A stretch of DNA of 14,084 nt. Origin: Deinococcus frigens DSM 12807 (GTDB lineage: Bacteria > Deinococcota > Deinococci > Deinococcales > Deinococcaceae). The stretch covers positions 1 to 14,084 of the forward strand of contig NZ_JNIW01000073.1 in NCBI RefSeq assembly GCF_000701425.1, read 5' to 3'. Numbering within the stretch: position 1 is the first letter of the stretch; every line of letters starts with the position of its first letter. Positions 1 through 7,230 of this stretch are shown piece by piece. A program made the translations under genes and the position numbers. The notes beneath the pieces were generated by a model. It did not search any database, was not told the origin of the DNA, and saw nothing but the letters and a program-made list of their open reading frames with translations.

Positions 1-336
1 AGGATGTTCCGGTTGGTGCTCTCTACCGAGCGCACGGAATGGGTCGTGACCAACGACCCAGCGTTACAGACTGCGGACGACGTGCGCCAGACGCTCGCCG
101 TCCGTTGGTCTGTCGAGGTCTTTCACCGCGAATTGAAGCAGATCACCGGGACCGAAGACTGTCAATGCCGTCTGGGGCGATCTCAACGCAATCACATCGG
201 CACTGCCATGCTGGTCTGGATTCGATTGAACCAGCAGGCCAAAGAGGCGAAGAAAACGATATACGCGCTAAAATTCGGTCTTCTTGATGACTACATGCGC
301 CAGCAGCTCAAAAACCCATCTCTGAGTTTCGCGTAA
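1..336 (+). CDS. IS701-type (IS4 superfamily) transposase, C-terminal part
   Basis: This is the last 111 codons of a DDE transposase; the frame is already open at base 1, so the start lies outside the window. The segment RWSVEVFHRELKQITG matches the region around the catalytic glutamate in IS4-superfamily enzymes (E in HRELKQ). The tail, with CQCR, RNHIG, LLDDY and QQLKNPS, is the conserved C-terminus I know from IS701-family transposases. It would cut and join the ends of its own element. The end of the frame at 336 looks natural, so this copy may be intact apart from the window edge. The neighbouring ISL3 fragment begins within about 10 bases, which suggests this element inserted into or beside it. 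Family assignment is by recognition of motifs and was not checked by a search. Confidence 0.85.
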   Translation, partial: RMFRLVLSTERTEWVVTNDPALQTADDVRQTLAVRWSVEVFHRELKQITGTEDCQCRLGRSQRNHIGTAMLVWIRLNQQAKEAKKTIYALKFGLLDDYMRQQLKNPSLSFA

Positions 337-343
337 GCCCTAA

Positions 344-772
344 CCTGCTCAGAGGAAAAGGGGATGGCATCGTGCAGATTTCCTGGCAGGTCAGGTGGTC
401 TGGATCCTTCTTCAGAACGACGACCAGCTTGGGGCGGACGAGCGGACGCTACTAGAAGTATTGATAGAAAAATGTGCGTCAGTCAGTCAGATACGTCCCC
501 TGGCTCTGGAGTTTCGTCGGCTTTTTACACAGGGTGACGCTGAGACGTTGGACAGGTGGCTGGGGCAAGCCGCTTCATGCGGCTTGCCGGACATTCAGAC
601 GCTGGCGGCCAGCCTGGCCAGGGAACGCGGGGCGCTTCTGGCCGCGATGACCCTTCCGTGGAGCAATGGGCCGACGGAAGGGACTGTCAATAAAATCAAG
701 CTGATCAAGCGCCAGATGTACGGGCGGGGATCATTTGAAACGCTCCGCCAACGTGTTTTGTTCGCGAGCTGA
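344..772 (+). pseudogene. ISL3-family transposase, C-terminal fragment
   Basis: The frame is open from 344 and ends with TGA at 770-772. The product ends in WSNGPTEGTVNKIKLIKRQ followed by MYGRGSF and LRQRVL, the hallmark C-terminus of ISL3 (DDE_Tnp_ISL3) transposases, which includes the catalytic Glu in GPTEG. The upstream portion (VVWILLQNDDQLGADERTLL, then a helical stretch) matches the region just before it in the family. Full-length members are around 400 residues, so roughly two thirds of the N-terminal side is missing. There is no credible ribosome binding site at the first GTG (395), so I treat it as a dead remnant interrupted by or fused to the IS701-type element on its left. Confidence 0.8.
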
Positions 773-800
773 CACGCTGCACGGAATCAACGGAAGAACC
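344..800 (+). mobile_element. ISL3-family element remnant with probable right end
   Basis: The transposase fragment is followed by 28 bases ending in GGAAGAACC at 792-800. Read outward, its complement GGTTCTTCC resembles the GGxTCT start of ISL3-family terminal inverted repeats, so the element probably ended near 800. The left end is absent, so neither the inverted repeat pair nor the target duplication can be checked in this window. The 113 bases between 801 and 913 hold no gene, only the leader of the regulator. The right boundary is an inference. Confidence 0.45.
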
Positions 801-913
801 GCAAAACCGAGTCACCCTCAAAAGTGTTCGAACCATTGTCTAGGGCGTCTGATTTTTAATGTTGAACTTGATTCAAGGCCATGATCACTCGGGGGCTTAT
901 ACTGAGGACTGTT

Positions 914-3900
914 ATGGACGGTGCCTTACTGGTGCTAGGCCAGCGGCTGCGCGCCCTGCCTGCGCGGCGGGTCGGTGTGGCCGCGTGGTTGTGGGGCGAG
1001 GCGGGCATCGGCAAGACCCACACCAGCCGGGCGTTGCTATGCGACACGCCGTGCCGCAGCGTCACGGTAGCGGCCACGTTGCCGCTGCCCGAACTGATCC
1101 GCGCCTTGCCCCGACCAGCCCGCCCCCGTGCCTGGATGCAAACGGCGCTGGAAAGTTTGCAGGCGGGCCAGGCCCTGACAGCGCCGACAGCGGAGGTACT
1201 GGCCGCCCTGCTGGGACAACTCGCGCCATTTGTGCTGTGCCTCGAAGACCTGCACGAGGCCGACGCCGCCCGTCAAGAGCTGGCCGGTCAACTGGCCGCC
1301 GCCGTGGCCCGCACGCGTGGGGCCGCCCTGCTGGTCAGCAGCCGCCTGCCGCCGGACAACTGGCCGGAAGGCGCGCTGATCCTGCCACTGGAACGCCTGA
1401 CTCCCCAGGCCAGCGCTGGCCTGCTGGAGACTAAAGCTGGGGCCACGCTGCCTGCCGAAGCCCTGGCGTGGGTCCGCGAACGGGCGCGCGGCAATCCGCT
1501 GTTCACGCTGGAATACTTCCGGCTGCTGGTACGGCAGGGCCACTTATGGAACAGCGGGGATCGCTGGCGCTGGCGCGCGCCGCAGGATGATCAGTTGCCG
1601 GTGACGGTGGAAGCGGTCATCGGGCGCACCCTCCAAGCGGCCGCCGGGCAACCCCTGGAGGCGGTGTTGGAGGCCCTTTCGCTGTTGCCCGGAGCCAGGG
1701 AAACGCTGCTGGCCGACAGCGCCGCCGTGCCGGTGGCCGAGGTCCAGCAGGCGCTGGGGCAGCTCGGGCACCTGGGCATCATGGCTGGGAGCCACTTTGT
1801 TCATCCCCTGTACCGCGAGGTCTTCTGGCAGGGCCGCTCCGTGGGACAGCGCCAGGCGGCGGCGCGGCGAGCCTTACGGGCGCTGCAAGGTCAGCCGCGC
1901 CGCGCCGCTGCCCTGGTGGAAGAGGCGCAGTTGCCCGCTGGACAGGCGCTGGAGCTGTATGCCCAGGCCGCCCAGGCCGCAGCAGGACCGGTTGAAGCGG
2001 CCCGGATTCAGGCCCTGGCCGCGCGCCACGCCGTGGGCGAGGAGCGCGCCCGCCTGGCCCTGACGGCGGCCATCGTCCTCCAAAACAGCGATCTGGGCGA
2101 GGCGGCCCGGCTGTGCGAACTGGCGCTGTCCGCCCGCCCGGATGACCCGGCAGTCCGCCTGCAAGCCGCCGAACTCCAGGCGCAGCGCGGCGAGCTGGAG
2201 GCGGCGCTGGCGCTGCTGGACCGGTCCGGGGACCACCCCGACGCCTGGCAGCACCAGCTCCGCGTGCGGCTGCTGGGCGGCGACGCGGCAGGCGCTCTGT
2301 GCCTGTGGCGCGCTCATCCCCAGGCACAGGCGGGCAGCAGCGCGGGGCTGATCAGCCGGGTCACGGGCGCGCTGGTGCTGGGCGGGCAGCCCGCCGAGGC
2401 GCAGGCCCTGGCCGAGGCCACCCTCCCTGGACCGATGCCGCCCGAGGAGCGCGCCGCCCTGCTCAGCTCGCTTGCCAACGCCCACTACTACCAGGGCCAC
2501 CTGCCGCAGGCGCACGCTGTCTGGAACGAGCTGATCACCCTGTGCCAGCAGCATGGCCTGCGGCGACAGCGGGCAGCGGCGTTGGTCAACCGCTCTCAGG
2601 CCCGGCTTCGGGCGGGCGAGGCAGACGGGGCCAAGCCCGACATCGAGGAAGCGGTGGGCGAGTTGCTGGCCGTTGGTGACCTGCGCGCCTACGCCCACTC
2701 GCTGGTCCTGCTGGGTGACCTGCTGCTTCACCAGACCCACTTCGAGGAAGCCGAGGAACGGCTGGGCGAGGCCGTGTCGGTGCTGGGCGGGCAGCTCTCG
2801 CCTATTCTGGTCAATGCCGAACTGGCCCTGGGCAGCCTGTACGCCGAGTGGCCCACGCCGCACGCTCCCTTCCTGGCCCTGCGTCACGCCCGCAACGCGG
2901 CGGACCTGGCCGGGCGGCTGGGCAGCCCATTTTTACTGGTCACGGGGCTGGCGCTGCGCTCGCAGGCCGAAGTCCTGAACGGACAGGCCGACGAGGGGCT
3001 GAAGACCGCCGACGAGGCCGTGGCGTTGACCGAAGATCTTAATCACCCTCTCGTGCGAACCAGCGCCCTGAATTCGCGCGGTTTGGCCCTGCGCGCCCTG
3101 GCACGCCCAGCGGACGCCCTGAACGCCTTTCAAGCCGCGCTGGAGATTGCGGCGGCGGCAGACCTGACCGAGGCCGCCTGGCAATGTCGCCTGGAACTGG
3201 CCCGTGAGGGGCGCGATCCCGGCGTGGCGCGGGCCTGCCTGGAGTGGTTCACCGCCCAGCATTTGCGGCTGAACGTGGCCGCCGTTCTGCGGGCCTTCCC
3301 GGAGTTGGAGCCAGAGCCGGGCCAGGTCCCGGCCCCAACGCAGACGGACGCGCCGCCCGTACTTGTGCGTCTGGATGTGCTGGGCGAGATGCGATTTGGG
3401 GTCCCCGGAACGGGCACAGCGGTGCGGGGCCGCAAACGCCGCGAGCTGCTGGCCTGTCTGCTGGAACATCGTTTGCGGGGCCGTCTCGAAGTGCCGCGTC
3501 TGACCCTGACCGACGTGCTGTATCCGGGCACGGAGGAAAGTCAGGCGGCCTCAGCGCTCAAGGAACTGGTTCATCAGACCCGCGTGGCGCTGGGAGCGGG
3601 CGTGATCCAGACTGGCGAGAGCGGCTACGCGCTGGGCGAGGTGCAGTCGGATGCCGAGCTGTTCTTGCAGGGCGTCGACACGGCGCTGTGGCGCGGCCCC
3701 TATCTGGCAGGCGAGGAGCCCGAACCCGGCAGCCAGATGGCCGACACCCTGTACGGCGCGCTGACGGCCCGCGCCCAGGCCCTGTGCCAGGAGCAGCCCG
3801 CCGAGGCCGCGCGCGTGGGCCGCCTCCTATGCGAGGTCAATCCCTATGACCTCACCGCCCTGGCCCTGACGGTGCGGGCAATGCGGGCTGCCGGAAACCA

Positions 3901-4006
3901 CCGCAGCCTGAGGCGCTTCTACGTCTCGGCCCGCCAGGGTTTTGAGGAGGTGGGCGAACGCCTGCCCGAGGACTGGTCGGCGTTTCTGGAGTCGCATGGC
4001 GTCTAG
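914..4006 (+). CDS. Large ATPase-TPR transcriptional regulator with C-terminal winged helix and BTAD domain
   Basis: A regulator of about 1030 residues. The ATPase domain at residues 1-310 has a Walker A GEAGIGKT (28-35), a Walker B hydrophobic run ending in LED (~110), and GNPLF (~193) and HPLYREVF motifs typical of STAND ATPases in the MalT/LuxR group. Residues ~350-790 are Ala/Leu-rich helical pairs that read as tetratricopeptide repeats. From ~815 comes a winged-helix module (LRGRKRRELL pattern, here VRGRKRRELLACLL) and a BTAD region (EVNPYDLTALALTVRAM). SARP regulators carry these two modules at the N-terminus; here they are at the C-terminus. I chose ATG 914 because GAGGA at 904-908 is well placed; ATG 881, with a poor site, would add 11 residues. 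It probably senses a ligand through the TPR region and activates nearby genes. The exported-protein operon downstream is a natural but unproven target. Confidence 0.85.
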   Translation: MDGALLVLGQRLRALPARRVGVAAWLWGEAGIGKTHTSRALLCDTPCRSVTVAATLPLPELIRALPRPARPRAWMQTALESLQAGQALTAPTAEVLAALLGQLAPFVLCLEDLHEADAARQELAGQLAAAVARTRGAALLVSSRLPPDNWPEGALILPLERLTPQASAGLLETKAGATLPAEALAWVRERARGNPLFTLEYFRLLVRQGHLWNSGDRWRWRAPQDDQLPVTVEAVIGRTLQAAAGQPLEAVLEALSLLPGARETLLADSAAVPVAEVQQALGQLGHLGIMAGSHFVHPLYREVFWQGRSVGQRQAAARRALRALQGQPRRAAALVEEAQLPAGQALELYAQAAQAAAGPVEAARIQALAARHAVGEERARLALTAAIVLQNSDLGEAARLCELALSARPDDPAVRLQAAELQAQRGELEAALALLDRSGDHPDAWQHQLRVRLLGGDAAGALCLWRAHPQAQAGSSAGLISRVTGALVLGGQPAEAQALAEATLPGPMPPEERAALLSSLANAHYYQGHLPQAHAVWNELITLCQQHGLRRQRAAALVNRSQARLRAGEADGAKPDIEEAVGELLAVGDLRAYAHSLVLLGDLLLHQTHFEEAEERLGEAVSVLGGQLSPILVNAELALGSLYAEWPTPHAPFLALRHARNAADLAGRLGSPFLLVTGLALRSQAEVLNGQADEGLKTADEAVALTEDLNHPLVRTSALNSRGLALRALARPADALNAFQAALEIAAAADLTEAAWQCRLELAREGRDPGVARACLEWFTAQHLRLNVAAVLRAFPELEPEPGQVPAPTQTDAPPVLVRLDVLGEMRFGVPGTGTAVRGRKRRELLACLLEHRLRGRLEVPRLTLTDVLYPGTEESQAASALKELVHQTRVALGAGVIQTGESGYALGEVQSDAELFLQGVDTALWRGPYLAGEEPEPGSQMADTLYGALTARAQALCQEQPAEAARVGRLLCEVNPYDLTALALTVRAMRAAGNHRSLRRFYVSARQGFEEVGERLPEDWSAFLESHGV

Positions 4007-4040
4007 CTGTACTTTGGGGATATTCAGAGTGGAGACGTAG

Positions 4041-4065
4041 AGACCAGCATCGGTGATGCTGGTCT
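4041..4065 (+). terminator. Intrinsic-type terminator hairpin after the regulator
   Basis: A perfect 11-bp stem (AGACCAGCATC pairing with GATGCTGGTCT) encloses a 3-base loop, GGT. It starts 34 bases after the regulator stop codon. The following bases, TCCTGTT, are only weakly T-rich, so termination efficiency is uncertain. Because the stem is symmetrical it may also end transcription of the minus-strand candidate gene that stops at 4076. Confidence 0.7.
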
Positions 4066-4075
4066 TCCTGTTATG

Positions 4076-4381
4076 CTACGCTCTCTCCCCCCTGGACCCG
4101 ACACTTTCCTCCCTGGTTTGCTCCGTTTCTCGCGCGGTTCCGTTATTGCGCCCAGCGCACCTGGGCACCGCTTGAGCTGTAGAGCGTCGCAGCCGTCCAG
4201 CGTCAGCATGACCCGGAGGCAGCAGCCGGTCACGTGGTTGACGCATCTGCAAGTAGGCGCTGAGGCCCATGCCCCGCAGGTAAAAGCCTTCCAGCAGCTC
4301 CGAAAACAGGATGCCCGCGTTCAGGCCCGCCAACACACCGCCAACCGTCCACACCGGGTCGACCACCCACAACCCATTCAT
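4076..4381 (-). CDS. Candidate small membrane protein, possibly frameshifted
   Basis: A minus-strand reading frame of 101 codons starts at ATG 4381 and is preceded at 6 bases by AAAGGAGG, one of the strongest ribosome binding sites in the window. The first ~46 residues (MNGLWVVDPVWTVGGVLAGL onward) contain a hydrophobic segment at about 10-31 that would span the membrane, and codon third positions are mostly G or C. After the codons near 4245, third-position GC drops and the product becomes a Pro/Arg-rich tail. The adjacent minus frame, from about 4247 down to 4024, has the better codon pattern there. The gene may therefore carry a frameshift, or only its first half may be real. I do not recognise a family. 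The function is unknown, and the call rests on the ribosome binding site and the N-terminal half. Confidence 0.45.
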   Translation of the reverse strand: MNGLWVVDPVWTVGGVLAGLNAGILFSELLEGFYLRGMGLSAYLQMRQPRDRLLPPGHADAGRLRRSTAQAVPRCAGRNNGTARETEQTREESVGSRGERA

Positions 4382-4433
4382 GCTGCCTCCTTTAATCACG
4401 ACTCTGGACGCTGCTTCACCGTACACCCGCGCC

Positions 4434-4463
4434 GAACCTCCAGGTACCGAACCTTCAGGTACC
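4434..4463. repeat. Tandem 15-bp repeat, probable operator
   Basis: GAACCTCCAGGTACC at 4434-4448 is followed without a gap by GAACCTTCAGGTACC at 4449-4463, one mismatch in 15. Each unit contains the inverted half-sites ACCT-N2-AGGT and ends in the palindrome GGTACC when read with its flanks. The pair lies 53 bases upstream of the minus-strand start at 4381 and about 190 bases upstream of the exported-protein operon. Tandem short palindromes in a promoter region are typical of repressor or activator sites; SARP-type (BTAD) regulators also bind direct repeats. No clear -35/-10 pair could be placed next to it. Confidence 0.55.
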
Positions 4464-4544
4464 AGGCGGCACAACTGCACTTTTTGCTGACCACCGTATG
4501 ACCGGGGGCAGCGCAGGCTGTGGGCCAGAGGAGGGGGGAAGGGC

Positions 4545-4655
4545 ATGGCGCATACGGAAGAAGGCGGCCCGGCATTCAGCGGTTCCACCACCTCGAGAGG
4601 CGAGCGCGTCCCGGCCCTCTCGATCCGTGATCAGGGACAGGGAAAACAGACATGA
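4545..4655 (+). CDS. Possible 36-residue ORF translationally coupled to the trefoil gene
   Basis: ATG 4545 has GAGGAGGGGGGAA a few bases upstream, an excellent ribosome binding site, and opens a 36-codon frame that ends in TGA at 4653-4655. That stop overlaps the ATG of the next gene (4652) as ATGA. The overlap is the classic arrangement for translational coupling, and the downstream gene's own site (AGGGA, about 10 bases from its ATG) is mediocre. The peptide (MAHTEEGGPAFSGSTTSRGE...) is hydrophilic, has no signal peptide, and belongs to no family I know. It may be a leader peptide whose translation opens the operon. Its short length and the G-rich region mean it could be chance. Confidence 0.35.
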   Translation: MAHTEEGGPAFSGSTTSRGERVPALSIRDQGQGKQT

Positions 4656-5176
4656 GCCACCGAATCTTTTCCAGAACAACTTTGCTACTGTGCACCGCTG
4701 GCCTGCTGGCCTCCAGCGCCTCCGCCCAGCCTCTGGCCTTACAGTCACCCCGCTATTACCGTCTGCAACTCAAATCGAACGGGCAGTATCTGGACGCCGA
4801 CCACTGCGCCTCGCCGGTCACGCTCAATCCGGGGTCCACCTTCGCGGAGGGCGCGTGTCAGTTGTGGCGGCTCGTTCCGGCGGGGGGCGGCTACTCCCGC
4901 CTGCAACTCAAGAGCAACAAGCAGTACCTGGACGCCGCCTACTGCTCCACGCCCATCAGCCTCAACCCCGGCTCTGACTATGCGGGCGGTGCATGCCAAC
5001 TGTGGAAGTTTATCCCCAACGGTGACGGCTACTCCCGGCTGCAACTGAAGATCAACAACCAGTACCTGGACGCGGTGAACTGCACGGCCACACTGGGCCT
5101 CAATCCCGGCTCTACGTACGCGGACGGCGCGTGCCAGTTGTGGCGGCTGGTGCCCGAATCGGTACGGATCGACTGA
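4652..5176 (+). CDS. Secreted three-repeat beta-trefoil (ricin B-like) protein
   Basis: A 174-residue exported protein. Residues 1-25 form a signal peptide (RTTLLLCTAGLLASSASA, cleavage before Gln26). The rest is three copies of a 46-residue unit starting at Tyr35, Tyr81 and Tyr127. Each unit has the pattern RLQLK-x2-x-QYLDA, one Cys, LNPGS, then G-A-C-QLW. The QLW triplets at 70-72, 116-118 and 162-164 correspond to the QxW signature of ricin-type beta-trefoils, which need exactly three such units. The Cys pairs 52/69, 98/115 and 144/161 can form one disulphide per lobe. Such domains usually bind carbohydrate, so a lectin or cell-surface binding role is likely. No catalytic domain is attached. 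It is the first exported gene of the cluster and is followed after 46 bases by the zinc ribbon gene. The sugar-binding role is inferred from the fold signature only. Confidence 0.85.
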   Translation: MSHRIFSRTTLLLCTAGLLASSASAQPLALQSPRYYRLQLKSNGQYLDADHCASPVTLNPGSTFAEGACQLWRLVPAGGGYSRLQLKSNKQYLDAAYCSTPISLNPGSDYAGGACQLWKFIPNGDGYSRLQLKINNQYLDAVNCTATLGLNPGSTYADGACQLWRLVPESVRID

Positions 5177-5222
5177 TTGGGAAGCCTATCCCACTTCTCG
5201 AATTCCTGCCGAGGATACCGCC

Positions 5223-5462
5223 ATGCACGATTCTGCCCCTGCTTCCCCCCCACTGGCCTACCGCCTGTGTCCCCGTTGCGCGCGGGCCGTGCCGGCCACT
5301 TCCGGCGAACGTTACTGCGCCAACGACGGCACGCGGCTGATGGACGCCTGCCCGCAGTGCCGCGCACCCATCACATCCCCGTACGCCCGCTTCTGCGTGC
5401 GCTGCGGAACAGACCTCACGCCGCCGGCCCAACGGGCGGAAGCCTCGCCCTCTCAGGGCTGA
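5223..5462 (+). CDS. Small double zinc ribbon protein
   Basis: A 79-residue protein with two zinc-ribbon knuckle pairs. The first is CPRC (Cys16, Cys19) with YCANDG (Cys32); its fourth ligand is not a Cys and may be Asp35 or Asn34. The second is CPQC (Cys43, Cys46) with CVRC (Cys58, Cys61). The tail after residue 65 is a short Pro/Ala-rich segment. There is no signal peptide or membrane helix, so it should be cytoplasmic, unlike its neighbours. GAGG sits 9-10 bases before ATG 5223, and the stop is 16 bases from the next start, so it is most likely co-transcribed with the protease gene. Zinc ribbons of this kind mediate protein or nucleic acid contacts. A regulatory or chaperone role for the exported products is possible but unsupported by direct evidence. 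Confidence 0.75.
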   Translation: MHDSAPASPPLAYRLCPRCARAVPATSGERYCANDGTRLMDACPQCRAPITSPYARFCVRCGTDLTPPAQRAEASPSQG

Positions 5463-5478
5463 GGCAAAGGAGCACACC

Positions 5479-7161
5479 ATGTCTAGGTCCAAGCTGCATC
5501 CCGTCCTGATCCTGCTGACCCTGACCCTGGCCGCCTGCGGCCCTTCCGGGGGCGAGGGCAATCCTCCTCCGGATGACGCCACCGCCGAATTCTTCAAGAC
5601 CCAGACCGAATTCGGCGGCGCGGTGCCTGCCGGCGCGGAAGCCGTGACGCCCGTGCAATTCATGGAGGCGGTCAAGAACGGCGGCAGGGTCATCACGGTG
5701 CAGGACCTCGCCGATGAAAAGGCCGCCCAGGAAAAGCAGGCCGCCCAGGACGATGCCGACGCCCGCGTGTATATTAAGCAGCACCCGGAGTTCAGCGCCG
5801 TCCTTGATCCCCCGGCAGCCGACGCCATCAACACGGACGGAGACCGGCTGATCAGCGTGCCGACGGCGAGCGGTCCCAAAACGGTCACGCTGCTGGGCAA
5901 TGCGTTCGGGAAGGCCGTGCTGGCGACACACGCGCGCACCTTTCCCAGCCAGGTCAACCAGTACAACCTGTACGCCACGCTGTATACCGATCTGGACATC
6001 ACGCTTAAGAAGCTGAACAACACCGTCCAGCAGTTCGGCCTGCCCGCCCCAGACACGGTCAAGAACTATAGCGCCGAGCGGCTGCTGGTTCTGAACAAGC
6101 GCTTGGGCGAGGTCATCTACGAGTACCGCGACTCGATTGCCGGTCTCGTGTTTCTGCTCGATCCGGCCAATCTGGAGACCGGCTCCAAAGACCAGCTTGA
6201 CCGCACCCAGAAAGGGGCCTGCAAAGCGCCCGCCGCCGGGGGCATCTATGACAACTTCGACTGGCCGCTCAAAGGGCTGACCACCACCGTCAAGGACCAG
6301 GGGCGGCGCGGCACCTGCTGGGCCTTTGCCACGGTAGCCGCGCTGGAGGCCGAGATTGCCCGCCGCGACCACAAGGAGGTCAACCTGTCCGAGCAGGATT
6401 ACGCGGGCCACCGCTTTACCCAGTGGGCACCCAGCAAATACGGGGAGGGCGGCGATCCTATTTTCATTGCCCAGAAAGCGAGTGCGGCCAATTACACCTT
6501 CGCCTATGAGGCGCAGTGGCAGTACAACAAGAGCCTGAGCCGGGTGGATCACAAGGACACCCAGACCTACACGCAGTCCTGCGACGGCTACCGGGACAGC
6601 AGCGTGACATACGGCCCCTGCTCCAACACCACCGATCAGAGCGGTTGGTACATCACGCTGGTGGGAGGACAGACCTACGCGATGAGGCAGCTCCCCAACA
6701 CTGGCGCGGGCAGCGGCTACCGCATGCAGTCTCCCATCGACTTCTGGAACCAGAGTGACCTGGACCAGAGCATGGTGATCTTGCTGATGCGCTCGGTCCT
6801 GGGTTTTCCCACCACCATCACGATGGACGCCCGTTACATGAAGCCCAGTGCAAATACTGGACCCTCCATCAACAACATGAAGCCCGACGACAGCGGCTTT
6901 GTGCGGACGCAGACCAAAGTCAATATGCCGGACGGCAAGCCGGACTGGAAACTCGATCACGTCATGACCGTCACCGGCTTCATCTCCAGCCAGAATACTC
7001 AGAGGAAGCTGCCCAACGCGCCCATTGCCGACGACTTCGGGTACTTCATCGTCAAGAACTCGTGGGGCGACTGCTGGGGCGATCAGGGCTACGTGTACCT
7101 GCCGTGGACCTGGGTCAAGAGCTTTACCGGCCAGGCCAGCACCGGGATTTTGCCGCAGTAA
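5479..7161 (+). CDS. Papain-like (C1 family) cysteine protease lipoprotein
   Basis: A 560-residue protein with a lipoprotein signal peptide (lipobox L17-A-A-C20), so it should be lipid-anchored on the outside of the cytoplasmic membrane or exported further. Residues ~21-250 have no recognised domain; they include a charged, helical stretch and could act as a propeptide or spacer. From ~252 a C1 peptidase domain follows: DQGRRGTCWAFA places the oxyanion Gln at 274 and the nucleophile Cys at 280, LDHVMTVTGF gives His494, and KNSWGDCWGDQGYV gives Asn527. The Gln-Cys-His-Asn set is complete, so activity is expected. The domain is longer than papain's (~215 residues) because of insertions between ~330 and ~470. 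AAAGGAG at 5466-5472 supports the start. Its substrate is unknown; the neighbouring exported proteins or external proteins are the obvious candidates. Confidence 0.88.
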   Translation: MSRSKLHPVLILLTLTLAACGPSGGEGNPPPDDATAEFFKTQTEFGGAVPAGAEAVTPVQFMEAVKNGGRVITVQDLADEKAAQEKQAAQDDADARVYIKQHPEFSAVLDPPAADAINTDGDRLISVPTASGPKTVTLLGNAFGKAVLATHARTFPSQVNQYNLYATLYTDLDITLKKLNNTVQQFGLPAPDTVKNYSAERLLVLNKRLGEVIYEYRDSIAGLVFLLDPANLETGSKDQLDRTQKGACKAPAAGGIYDNFDWPLKGLTTTVKDQGRRGTCWAFATVAALEAEIARRDHKEVNLSEQDYAGHRFTQWAPSKYGEGGDPIFIAQKASAANYTFAYEAQWQYNKSLSRVDHKDTQTYTQSCDGYRDSSVTYGPCSNTTDQSGWYITLVGGQTYAMRQLPNTGAGSGYRMQSPIDFWNQSDLDQSMVILLMRSVLGFPTTITMDARYMKPSANTGPSINNMKPDDSGFVRTQTKVNMPDGKPDWKLDHVMTVTGFISSQNTQRKLPNAPIADDFGYFIVKNSWGDCWGDQGYVYLPWTWVKSFTGQASTGILPQ

Positions 7162-7168
7162 CGGACCG

Positions 7169-7202
7169 GGAGAGGGCGAGTCTTTAAGTCCTCGCCCTCT
7201 CC
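7169..7202 (+). terminator. Strong hairpin between protease and small lipoprotein genes
   Basis: A perfect 12-bp stem (GGAGAGGGCGAG pairing with CTCGCCCTCTCC) with a 10-base loop begins 7 bases after the protease stop. No T-run follows (AGCTCATACCCCC), so this may be a leaky terminator, a transcript stabiliser or a processing site rather than a full stop. It would let the downstream small genes be expressed at a different level from the protease. Confidence 0.45.
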
Positions 7203-7230
7203 AGCTCATACCCCCAAAAGGAAGGTTGAT

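Noticed and set aside
881..913. Upstream ATG 881 as start of the regulator, and TATACT at 898-903 as a promoter -10
   Set aside because: ATG 914 has a better ribosome binding site. No matching -35 at proper spacing was found, and the -10 would leave no room for the ribosome binding site in the message.
1874..2887. A 337-codon minus-strand frame inside the large regulator
   Set aside because: Gln/Gly/Leu-rich low-complexity product antisense to the TPR region; no ribosome binding site or domain.
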